This document shows positions 1 to 4,908 of a stretch of DNA of 10,700 nt, in pieces (position 1 is the first letter of the stretch; each line of letters begins with the position of its first letter). Under the pieces are notes generated by a model. It saw nothing but the letters and a program-made list of their open reading frames with translations, made no database searches and had not been told where the DNA came from. The stretch comes from Thermoflexia bacterium. GTDB lineage: Bacteria; Chloroflexota; Anaerolineae; B4-G1; SLSP01. Made by a program: the position numbers and the translations under genes. The stretch spans positions 1 to 10,700 of the forward strand of contig JAUWHU010000066.1 in NCBI GenBank assembly GCA_030605705.1. Reading direction: 5' to 3'.

Positions 1-128
1 CCCTCCCTGTATCATTGTGGTCACATTATACTTAAGAGACCACAAACAACAAATCAAGAGGCGACGGGATTTGGCAATCCCGCCGGAGCAAAATGAGCAA
101 CAACACCCAAGAGGGAGACAATCCAGAT
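1..128. other. Upstream intergenic stretch with two hairpins
   Basis: No gene is supported here. Two perfect short hairpins are visible. Arms 15-22 (TTGTGGTC) and 38-45 (GACCACAA) enclose a 15-nt AT-rich loop. Arms 65-71 (CGGGATT) and 76-82 (AATCCCG) enclose a TGGC loop. Neither is followed by a clear T-run on either strand, so I do not call a terminator. In related gene orders an EF-Tu gene often lies upstream, and these could be part of the end of that transcript, but nothing in the window shows it. Confidence 0.4.
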
Positions 129-156
129 TTGACACATTGGCAAAATGAGGTAAAAT
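129..156 (+). promoter_or_regulatory. Sigma-70-type promoter for the tRNA-Thr / rpmG / tRNA-Trp unit
   Basis: A perfect -35 box TTGACA (129-134) is followed after 16 bp by TAAAAT (151-156), one mismatch from the TATAAT consensus. Transcription would start near 163, about 40 nt before tRNA-Thr. The spacing and the stable RNA gene just downstream fit a strong housekeeping promoter. Confidence 0.7.
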
Positions 157-202
157 TAGGGTCAAACCGGCTCAGCAAGCCGTGGCTTACAATCCAGGAC
201 TG

Positions 203-275
203 GCCCACGTAGCTCAGTCGGTAGAGCACACCCTTGGTAAGGGTGTGGCCATGGGTTCAATTCCCATCGTGGGCT
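203..275 (+). tRNA. tRNA-Thr (anticodon GGT)
   Basis: A complete 73-nt cloverleaf can be folded. The acceptor stem is GCCCACG (203-209) with CGTGGGC (268-274) and discriminator T275. The D-arm has GCTC/GAGC. The anticodon stem CACCC/GGGTG encloses loop TTGGTAA with anticodon GGT at 236-238, which reads Thr ACC/ACU codons. The T-arm is ATGGG-TTCAATT-CCCAT. The 3' CCA is not encoded and must be added after transcription. It is the first gene after the promoter at 129-156 and sits 33 nt before rpmG, the usual arrangement of tRNA and L33 genes ahead of secE. Confidence 0.96.
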
Positions 276-308
276 CTGCGTGAAATAGATAGATGGATAC
301 GAGGCTGA

Positions 309-473
309 ATGGCTAAAAAAGCAGTCCGAATGGTAATCACACTCGCCTGCACAGAGTGTAAAGAGCATAACTATACGACCGAGAAGAATCGGCGTAACGA
401 TTCCGGCCGTATAGAGTTGAAGAAATTCTGTCCCCGTTGCCGTAGACATACGCTGCACCGCGAGAAGAAGTAG
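309..473 (+). CDS. rpmG: 50S ribosomal protein L33
   Basis: This 54-residue ORF begins MAKKAVRMVITLACTECKEH and ends KFCPRCRRHTLHREKK. It is the expected size for bacterial L33, a small basic protein of the large ribosomal subunit near the E site. Two CxxC pairs are present (C14/C17 and C41/C44), so this is the zinc-binding C+ form of the family. The ATG is preceded by a weak GAGG (301-304) only 4 nt away, so initiation may be modest. It lies between tRNA-Thr and tRNA-Trp and ends 8 nt before the latter. The tRNAs must therefore be processed from the same transcript that carries this mRNA. Confidence 0.95.
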   Translation: MAKKAVRMVITLACTECKEHNYTTEKNRRNDSGRIELKKFCPRCRRHTLHREKK

Positions 474-481
474 AGACTCAC

Positions 482-555
482 AGGCCAGTAGCTCAATATG
501 GGAGAGCAACGGTCTCCAAAACCGTAGGTTGCGGGTTCGATTCCTGCCTCGCCTG
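482..555 (+). tRNA. tRNA-Trp (anticodon CCA)
   Basis: The 74-nt gene folds as a cloverleaf: acceptor AGGCCAG (482-488) with CTCGCCT (548-554), discriminator G555, D-stem GCTC/GAGC, anticodon stem ACGGT/ACCGT around loop CTCCAAA (anticodon CCA at 516-518), and T-stem GCGGG/CCTGC around TTCGATT. Position 5:68 of the acceptor stem is a C-C mismatch (C486 opposite C550), where a G would complete the helix. All other stems pair, with one G-T in the T-stem. CCA is not encoded. A terminator hairpin starts 15 nt downstream. Confidence 0.93.
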
Positions 556-570
556 CCTTCAAATTACCAA

Positions 571-597
571 ACACCGTTGCAGTAGCGACGGTGTTTT
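571..597 (+). terminator. Rho-independent-type terminator after tRNA-Trp
   Basis: Arms ACACCGT (571-577) and ACGGTGT (588-594) pair perfectly. The stem is extended by a T-G wobble and GC/GC around an AGTA loop, about 10 bp in all, and runs into TTTT (594-597). The T-run is short, so some readthrough into secE 38 nt downstream is likely. Confidence 0.72.
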
Positions 598-634
598 CAA
601 GTGTTAAAGAACTCTAATATTATGGAGGGAAGTT

Positions 635-934
635 ATGGCAGGCCGAAGTAAACAGCCGAAGAAAGAAAATGCTTTGGTGCGCTACATCCGCGAGACCCGG
701 GTGGAGCTGCGGAAGGTGCGTTGGCCTAGCCGTAAAGAAACCTGGTCGCTCACCAAGGTGGTGATGGCGGTAACAGTGGGGATGGCCATCTTTTTGGGCG
801 CGCTGGATATGTTCTTCCGTTGGTTGCTGCAAGGGATCATCGGCGAGGATATTTGGTTTATCATCGGTGGAGTTGTCGTGATGTTAGCACTGGCCGCCAG
901 CGCTGTCCTGATCGGTCACAGCGAAGGGGCTTGA
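635..934 (+). CDS. secE: Preprotein translocase subunit SecE, with extra C-terminal membrane segment
   Basis: SecE is the small essential clamp subunit of the SecYEG protein-conducting channel in the plasma membrane. The 99-residue product shows the family signature at residues 17-36 (YIRETRVELRKVRWPSRKET), with the amphipathic helix and conserved R-V-x-W-P motif, followed by a membrane helix at about 42-62. Short bacterial SecE proteins usually end soon after this helix. Here a second hydrophobic stretch (about 74-94, starting WFIIGGVVV) and a short polar tail GHSEGA follow. The start is supported by GGAGGGA at 624-630 with 4 nt spacing. nusG begins 7 bp after the stop, so the two are cotranscribed as in most bacteria. 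The identity is secure; the topology of the second segment is inferred from hydrophobicity. Confidence 0.94.
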   Translation: MAGRSKQPKKENALVRYIRETRVELRKVRWPSRKETWSLTKVVMAVTVGMAIFLGALDMFFRWLLQGIIGEDIWFIIGGVVVMLALAASAVLIGHSEGA

Positions 935-941
935 GCCGGAC

Positions 942-1835
942 ATGGAACCAGAGCCAAACGCCCTCGATTTCGTAGGCCTCGAACCCCTGGAGGAGATCTC
1001 TCCAGAGCAACTCCTGGCCGCCTTTGAGGGCAATCTTTTCGACGGGGCCACGCTCGAGGCTCCGGACGAGCCCCTCTCTCCCGATGCCGAAGTTGAGGCG
1101 CATGTGCCTGAAGAAGCCAGCGTCTCTGAGCCGGAGGCCGTGATCGAGGCTCCAGACGAGACCATTTCTCCTGACGCCGAAGTCGAGGTGAGTGTGCCTG
1201 AAGAGGCCAGCGTCTCTGAGATGGAGACCACGGAACTGGCAGATGTCGTTGAGGGCGCGGATTTGCTCCCAGACCCTTTCGAAATACAGCTGGACGAGGA
1301 GAGCACTGCCGATACACGTGCCTGGTACATCATCCACTGTTACTCCGGCTATGAGCAAAAAGTCAAGCACAACTTGGAGCAGCGGATCGAATCCATGGGG
1401 ATGCAGGACTTTATCTTCCAGGTGGTGGTTCCCACCATCGAGGAGGTCGAAATCAAGAACGGCCAGCGACGCACGGTGGAGCGTTGCCTTTATCCTGGCT
1501 ACATCATGGTTCAAATGGCCTTGAGCGACGATTCCTGGTACACGGTACGCAACACGCCGGGGGTCACGGGCTTCGTGGGTATGGGAAATACGCCGGTTCC
1601 CCTCCGCTCAGAGCAAGTGCAGGGGATCCTGCACAAGATGGAGTCTGCCGCGCCGCAGGTGCGGGCCACCTTCAAAATCAACCAAAAAGTGCGCATTGTC
1701 GAAGGGCCTTTTGCCGACTTCATCGGTATGGTTGAGGATATTGACGAGCAACGCGCCAAGGTACGCATCCTGGTCTCGTTCTTCGGGAGAGAAACGCCCG
1801 TGGAATTGGATTTCTTGCAAGTTGAGAGAACGTGA
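942..1835 (+). CDS. nusG: Transcription termination/antitermination factor NusG with long acidic N-terminal extension
   Basis: NusG binds RNA polymerase through its NGN domain and contacts Rho or ribosomal protein S10 through its KOW domain. The NGN domain begins near residue 124 (DTRAWYIIHCYSGYEQKVKH) and includes the PGVTGFVG segment. The KOW domain covers about 244-297 (KVRIVEGPFADFIGMVEDID, then FFGRETPVELDF). The family core is about 175 residues, so some 120 residues are extra. They are rich in Glu, Asp, Pro and Ser, without obvious fold, and contain a 30-residue tandem duplication (39-68 and 69-98). The ATG at 942 has a weak GAAGGGG 12 nt upstream. An internal ATG at 1221 (METTELADVVEG) is a possible alternative start, but the upstream frame is open and compositionally coherent. 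Actinobacterial NusG proteins also carry acidic N-terminal extensions. Confidence 0.93.
   Translation: MEPEPNALDFVGLEPLEEISPEQLLAAFEGNLFDGATLEAPDEPLSPDAEVEAHVPEEASVSEPEAVIEAPDETISPDAEVEVSVPEEASVSEMETTELADVVEGADLLPDPFEIQLDEESTADTRAWYIIHCYSGYEQKVKHNLEQRIESMGMQDFIFQVVVPTIEEVEIKNGQRRTVERCLYPGYIMVQMALSDDSWYTVRNTPGVTGFVGMGNTPVPLRSEQVQGILHKMESAAPQVRATFKINQKVRIVEGPFADFIGMVEDIDEQRAKVRILVSFFGRETPVELDFLQVERT
1056..1235 (+). repeat. Tandem 90-bp duplication inside nusG
   Basis: Bases 1056-1145 and 1146-1235 encode two consecutive 30-residue units. The first begins EAPDEPLSPDAEVEAHVPEE and the second EAPDETISPDAEVEVSVPEE, and both go on to ASVSE. The DNA differs at several third positions (for example CCGGAC against CCAGAC, and GATGCC against GACGCC). 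The duplication is therefore not brand new, and the protein sequence has been kept more constant than the DNA. Confidence 0.85.
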
Positions 1836-1891
1836 GTAGCCGCGATTTCCGAGTCGCGCAGCTCTAAACCAGATAGAGGGAGTCAGTAAGA

Positions 1892-2326
1892 ATGGCTAAG
1901 AGAAAAAAGAGAATTAAAGCAGTCGTGAAGTTGCAAATCCCGGCAGGTAAAGCAAATCCAGCCCCGCCCATCGGGCCGGCACTGGCGCAGCATGGGATCA
2001 ACCTGATGGGATTCTGCAAAGAATACAATGCCAAGACCGCTCATATGGCCGGCAATATCATTCCGGCAGAGGTCACCATCTTCCACGATGCATCGTTCAA
2101 GTTCGTGCTGAAGACCCCACTCACCGCCGATCTGCTCCGCAAAGCTGCCGGGGCTCCCAAGGGTTCTGCTGAACCGAACCGGGACAAGGTAGGGACGATC
2201 ACACGGCAGCAGCTGCGTGAGATCGCGGAAACCAAGATGAGGGATCTCAATGCCAACGACATCGAAGCCGCCGAATTGATGGTTGCGGGCACCGCCCGCA
2301 GTATGGGTGTTGTTATTGAGGATTAA
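1892..2326 (+). CDS. rplK: 50S ribosomal protein L11
   Basis: The 144-residue product has the full length of bacterial L11, the protein at the GTPase-associated centre of 23S rRNA that contacts elongation factors. The N-terminal domain carries the conserved proline-rich segment (LQIPAGKANPAPPIGPALAQ) and the C-terminal rRNA-binding domain follows the linker, with KTPLTADLLRKAAGAPKGS and the late motif DLNANDIEAAELMVAGTARS. The ATG at 1892 follows AGAGGGAG (1875-1882) with 9-nt spacing. The 56-bp gap after nusG contains a small hairpin (CGCGA/TCGCG, 1841-1858) but no terminator, so it probably continues the secE-nusG transcript. Confidence 0.97.
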   Translation: MAKRKKRIKAVVKLQIPAGKANPAPPIGPALAQHGINLMGFCKEYNAKTAHMAGNIIPAEVTIFHDASFKFVLKTPLTADLLRKAAGAPKGSAEPNRDKVGTITRQQLREIAETKMRDLNANDIEAAELMVAGTARSMGVVIED

Positions 2327-2524
2327 GCTCTTACCTTAAGTGGGAGGGTTAGACCCGTTAGTAGTTGACCACAGCAATTATGAGAGGTGTAGACTTTGAA
2401 TTTGCAGCAATGCCTACTATCAGATGGCTGCCACAGCCTCGAAAAGCGGACAATGCTTGCTGATTTCCAGGCATATACCTAGCAAAAGCAGTTGGGTCAA
2501 TTATATACCACAGGGAGAATAAAA
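2327..2524 (+). promoter_or_regulatory. Long rplK-rplA spacer, possible internal promoter or L1-responsive leader
   Basis: The 198-bp spacer holds no ORF I trust. Visible structure is a GGGT-TAG-ACCC mini-hairpin near 2346-2356 and GCAGC/GCTGC arms at 2404-2408 and 2427-2431. A possible promoter is TTGACC (2365-2370), 17 bp, TGTAGA (2388-2393), which has a poor -10. L1 is known in several bacteria to repress its own operon by binding mRNA that mimics its rRNA site. I could not identify such a mimic with certainty, so function is a guess. Confidence 0.3.
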
Positions 2525-3244
2525 ATGTCAAGACGAGGAAAGAAGTATTTAGACGCTGCTCAAAAAGTTGAGCGCAAGAAGACTTACAGCCCGGAAGAGG
2601 CCCTGAAGTTGGTGCAGGAAGTCAGCTATGCTAATTTCGACGCCACGGTCGAGCTGCACTTGCGGATGGGTTTGGATCCCCGCCGCTCTGACCAACAGAT
2701 CCGGGGCATAGTTCGCCTGCCTCACGGCCTCGGCAAATCAGTACACGTTGTGGTCTTTGCGACCGCAGACGCTGTGCAGATCGCCAAAGATGCCGGCGCT
2801 GACACCATCATCAGCGATGATGAGGGTCTCAAAAGAATCATGGATGGTTGGACGGACTTCGACGTTTCCATTGCTGTCCCCGCGATGATGCCCAAAGTCG
2901 GTCGCTTGGGCCGGATACTGGGACGCAAAGGATTAATGCCCAATCCCAAAACCGGCACTGTGGTGCAGGCCGATGACCTGCCGCGCGTCATCCAAGAAGC
3001 GAAGGCTGGGCGCGTGGAGTACCGTTTGGATCGCACCGGTAACATTCACTGTGCCATTGGCAAGGTTAGTTTCTCGACGAAGCAGCTGCTGGATAACCTG
3101 GCCGCTATCATGGCGACCATCCGGCGCGTCAAACCGTCCGGGTCCAAGGGTATCTACCTGAAACGTGTGACTTTGGCTCCCTCAATGGGGCCGGGGATCA
3201 CAGTTGATCCGGCTGAGGCGCTGGAGATGGAGAGCGCGGCATAA
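2525..3244 (+). CDS. rplA: 50S ribosomal protein L1
   Basis: L1 forms the mobile stalk that moves the E-site tRNA. The 239-residue sequence begins MSRRGKKYLDAAQKVERKKT and has the family hallmarks: PRRSDQQIRGIVRLPHG, the conserved stretch MPKVGRLGRILGRKGLMPNP followed by KTGTV, GRVEYRLDRTGNIHCAIGKV near the hinge, and LKRVTLAPSMGPGITVDP at the end. I chose ATG 2525 because AGGGAGA (2512-2518) lies 6 nt upstream and the protein start matches L1. A longer in-frame reading from TTG 2492 would add 11 unrelated residues with no ribosome binding site. The stop at 3242-3244 is close to the L10-leader-like region. Confidence 0.97.
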   Translation: MSRRGKKYLDAAQKVERKKTYSPEEALKLVQEVSYANFDATVELHLRMGLDPRRSDQQIRGIVRLPHGLGKSVHVVVFATADAVQIAKDAGADTIISDDEGLKRIMDGWTDFDVSIAVPAMMPKVGRLGRILGRKGLMPNPKTGTVVQADDLPRVIQEAKAGRVEYRLDRTGNIHCAIGKVSFSTKQLLDNLAAIMATIRRVKPSGSKGIYLKRVTLAPSMGPGITVDPAEALEMESAA

Positions 3245-3261
3245 GCAAGATTTAATAGGGT

Positions 3262-3399
3262 TTTCGTTCCTGTCTGCTCAAGACAGCAGGTGCGCTCAAG
3301 CGCTTAATTTCCTGCCGAGGCAAGCTCAACCTGGTATAAATTCCCTTCGGGGAAAACAAACGGGGCTTTGCAGCGGTAGGTGCAAGGCCCCGTTTGTTT
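3262..3399 (+). promoter_or_regulatory. Ribosomal protein L10 leader (autoregulatory 5' region of rplJL)
   Basis: In many bacteria L10, alone or in complex with L7/L12, binds the leader of its own mRNA to control rplJL. The segment has the typical succession of elements. Hairpin CTGTCT/AGACAG is at 3270-3286. Hairpin GCGC-TCAA-GCGC is at 3292-3303. The conserved-looking string CTTAATTTCCTGCCGAGG is at 3303-3320. Hairpin TTCCC-TTCG-GGGAA is at 3341-3354, and a large attenuator hairpin follows. Position just ahead of rplJ supports the call. A further hairpin GCCGTC/GACGGC (3413-3436) lies between the attenuator and the rplJ ribosome binding site. Confidence 0.75.
3354..3399 (+). terminator. Attenuator hairpin in the rplJL leader
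   Basis: Arms 3354-3366 (AAACAAACGGGGC) and 3387-3399 (GCCCCGTTTGTTT) are perfectly complementary over 13 bp. The stem continues with a T-G pair and TTGCA/TGCAA around an 8-nt loop, about 19 bp in all. The 3' arm ends in TTTGTTTGTT, which can serve as the U-rich tract. The A-rich and T-rich ends make it look functional in both directions. It lies 70 nt before the rplJ start codon, so it should limit transcription into rplJL. Confidence 0.75.
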
Positions 3400-3469
3400 G
3401 TTGGGGTAAGAAGCCGTCGTGACCGGAAAAGACGGCATCGGATATAAGTATACAAGGAGGTGAAAAAAA

Positions 3470-4027
3470 TTGGCTATTTCACGCGCACGTAAAGAAGAAC
3501 TGCTCGGTCAGTATACCGAGCAACTGGGACAAAGCCAGGGGGTTATTCTGGCGCATTACACGAGGCTGACGGTACCACAGCTGCAAGCTCTACGCCGGCA
3601 GGCTCGTGAGCAGGAAGGACAAGTGTTCGTGGTCAAGAACACGCTTTTAGCACTGGCGCTCAAGAGCCACGGCGTGGAGATCCCCACAAACTTGCTCATC
3701 GGCCCGACACTGGCGGCTTTCTGCCACAAAGATGCTCCCCCGTTGGCTAAAATCTTCAAGGAGTTTGCCAAGGAGAGTGAAGAGGAGCGTTTCATTGTAC
3801 GCGGCGCCATTGTCGAGGGGCATTACTACACCGCCGAGCAGACCAAGCAGCTCGCCGAGCTGCCCGGTCGTGATCAACTGTTCGCTCAGGTGTTGAGAAC
3901 CATCAATGCTCCGGCGACCCAGACGGCTGGCGTGATCGCTGGTGGTATCCGACAGGTTATCAATGTCATCAAGGCTTATGCAGATAAGCTGGAAGAGGGC
4001 GGCGCTGCCGCCGCAACTGCAGCCTGA
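3470..4027 (+). CDS. rplJ: 50S ribosomal protein L10
   Basis: L10 anchors the L7/L12 dimers to the base of the ribosomal stalk. The 185-residue product starts MAISRARKEELLGQYTEQLG, then shows the typical L10 core with VFVVKNTLLALAL, the GPTLAAFCHKDAPPLAKIFK segment, and a C-terminal helix (IRQVINVIKAYADKLEEGGA) that binds L7/L12. The last residues are an Ala-rich tail. Translation starts at TTG 3470. The start is fixed by an excellent AAGGAGGTG (3454-3462) 7 nt upstream and by the match to the family N-terminus. A rare start codon behind a strong ribosome binding site fits a gene under translational feedback. rplL follows after 47 bp. Confidence 0.96.
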   Translation: MAISRARKEELLGQYTEQLGQSQGVILAHYTRLTVPQLQALRRQAREQEGQVFVVKNTLLALALKSHGVEIPTNLLIGPTLAAFCHKDAPPLAKIFKEFAKESEEERFIVRGAIVEGHYYTAEQTKQLAELPGRDQLFAQVLRTINAPATQTAGVIAGGIRQVINVIKAYADKLEEGGAAAATAA

Positions 4028-4074
4028 TGGTTGCATAATTCAAATCATAAACCCAAAAAGAGAGGTGTGTTACA

Positions 4075-4449
4075 ATGGCAGAACTGGAAAAACTGGTTGA
4101 GGGAATCAGTGAACTTACGTTGATGGAAGCCTCAGAGCTGGTCAAGATGCTCGAGGATAAGCTGGGCGTCAGTGCAGCTGCCCCCGTCGCCATGATGGGT
4201 GCCATGCCCGCCGCTGCGGCAGAGGAAGAGGAAGAGAAGGTCGAGTTTGACGTCGTTCTCAAGGACTACGGTCCTAAGAAGATCAATGTCATCAAGGCTA
4301 TGCGCCAGCTCACCAGCCTGGGTCTGAAAGAGGCCAAGGAACTGGTAGAAAGCGCGCCCGTCACCATCATGGAGGCCATCTCCAAAGAGGCCGCCGAGGA
4401 CGCCAAGAGCAAGCTCGAGGACGCCGGCGCCGTCGTCGAACTCAAGTAG
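4075..4449 (+). CDS. rplL: 50S ribosomal protein L7/L12
   Basis: This multi-copy stalk protein recruits translation GTPases. The 124 residues show the three expected parts: an N-terminal dimerisation helix pair (ELEKLVEGISELTLMEASEL), an Ala-rich flexible hinge with an acidic run (about 34-55), and the compact C-terminal domain beginning EFDVVLKDYGPKKINVIKAM and including LTSLGLKEAKELVE and the ending DAGAVVELK. AGAGGTG (4061-4067) lies 7 nt before the ATG. It is the last gene of the unit, because a strong terminator begins 18 bp after the stop. In many bacteria rpoB would follow, and it does not here. Confidence 0.97.
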   Translation: MAELEKLVEGISELTLMEASELVKMLEDKLGVSAAAPVAMMGAMPAAAAEEEEEKVEFDVVLKDYGPKKINVIKAMRQLTSLGLKEAKELVESAPVTIMEAISKEAAEDAKSKLEDAGAVVELK

Positions 4450-4467
4450 TTCTACATATCAACCAAC

Positions 4468-4503
4468 ACCAGCCCCTTCCGGCAACGGGAGGGGCTGGTT
4501 TGC
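4468..4503 (+). terminator. Terminator after rplL
   Basis: ACCAGCCCC (4468-4476) pairs perfectly with GGGGCTGGT (4491-4499). The stem is extended inward by four more pairs (one T-G) around a GGCAAC loop and followed by TTTGCTATT. This is a strong GC-rich intrinsic terminator, with a short T-tract, closing the ribosomal protein transcript. Confidence 0.85.
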
Positions 4504-4510
4504 TATTCAC

Positions 4511-4534
4511 GTATCATCTCAATAATCCGGGGCG
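4511..4534. repeat. 24-bp repeat, left copy of an inverted pair
   Basis: The sequence beginning GTATCATCTCAATAATCC reappears in reverse complement at 5747-5770 with 23 of 24 bases identical (one A/T difference). The pair faces inward around the Lgt-like gene. It lies just after the rplL terminator and 25 bp before the palindrome at 4560. I see no direct repeat at its outer edge. Confidence 0.8.
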
Positions 4535-4559
4535 TCTTGAGCCGATCTTGCTCTTTTCT

Positions 4560-4616
4560 GCCACGAATTTCACGAATTAACACAAAAAAGAGAAGAAAAT
4601 TCGTGTAATTCGTGGC
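4560..4616. repeat. Dispersed palindromic repeat with GCCACGAATT ends
   Basis: Arms 4560-4578 and 4598-4616 (each 19 nt, outer end GCCACGAATT) are complementary except at one position. They are separated by a 19-nt A-rich loop. Within each arm the unit CACGAATT occurs twice. Palindromes of this wording are, to my knowledge, common as dispersed intergenic repeats in several environmental phyla. No coding potential is seen. Confidence 0.8.
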
Positions 4617-4669
4617 TGATTTTTACTGCGTCCCATGATTTGACCCCACTTTTTGAGAAGATATCTATT

Positions 4670-4703
4670 CACCACAGTGGCAACCTTCTCCGGCTCTGTG
4701 GTG
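4670..4703. repeat. Short palindrome CACCACAG / CTGTGGTG
   Basis: Arms 4670-4677 and 4696-4703 are perfectly complementary around an 18-nt spacer. The outer sequence resembles the ends of the larger ACCACAGAGG palindrome at 5675-5740, so it may be a shortened relative. The miniature element at 4711 is inserted at its right edge: the 8-bp target duplication begins at the last base of this arm. Confidence 0.6.
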
Positions 4704-4710
4704 GAAAAAC

Positions 4711-4850
4711 GCATTGGGGCAAAAGCCGCACTTACATTGCTCTCAACCCCCGTCCCCGGGGGCGTTCCCTGGGCAAGCTCTCGTCAATCCGCCCCCGGGG
4801 ACGGGGGCTCAGCGCGTTTGGGAGCAGACGTGTCACTCCTGCCCCTATGC
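4711..4850 (+). mobile_element. MITE-like element, copy 1 (140 bp, 8-bp target duplication)
   Basis: The element starts GCATTGGGGCA and ends TGCCCCTATGC. The outer 21 bp form imperfect terminal inverted repeats (15 of 21 matching). A perfect 8-bp direct repeat GGAAAAAC lies immediately outside both ends (4703-4710 and 4851-4858), as expected of a transposition target duplication. Inside is a GC-rich 18-bp perfect inverted repeat (4747-4764 with 4790-4807), which would form a very stable hairpin. It is too short for a transposase and so must be mobilised in trans. Copy 2 at 8251-8416 is inverted and shares long identical blocks such as GGGGCAAAAGCCGCACTTAC. The family of the parent transposon is unknown to me. 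Confidence 0.82.
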
Positions 4851-4870
4851 GGAAAAACAGGGGGCCACGA

Positions 4871-4898
4871 TTGTTGTTTCTTGACACCATGCTATACT
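4871..4898 (+). promoter_or_regulatory. Probable promoter giving a leaderless Lgt-like mRNA
   Basis: TTGTTG (4871-4876), a 16-bp spacer and TATACT (4893-4898) lie just upstream of the ATG at 4909. A start of transcription 6-10 nt after the -10 box falls at or just before the ATG. No ribosome binding site is visible, so the mRNA would be leaderless. A TTGACA at 4881-4886 is too close to the -10 to serve as its -35. Confidence 0.5.
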
Positions 4899-4908
4899 CT
4901 ACGCGATT

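Noticed and set aside
861..1514. 217-codon open frame on the - strand
   Set aside because: It is a shadow of the secE end and nusG. The + strand proteins are recognisable, and the - strand translation has no family resemblance.
2492..2524. Longer rplA start at TTG 2492
   Set aside because: It lacks a ribosome binding site and adds residues not found in L1. ATG 2525 has AGGGAGA at good spacing and the proper N-terminus.
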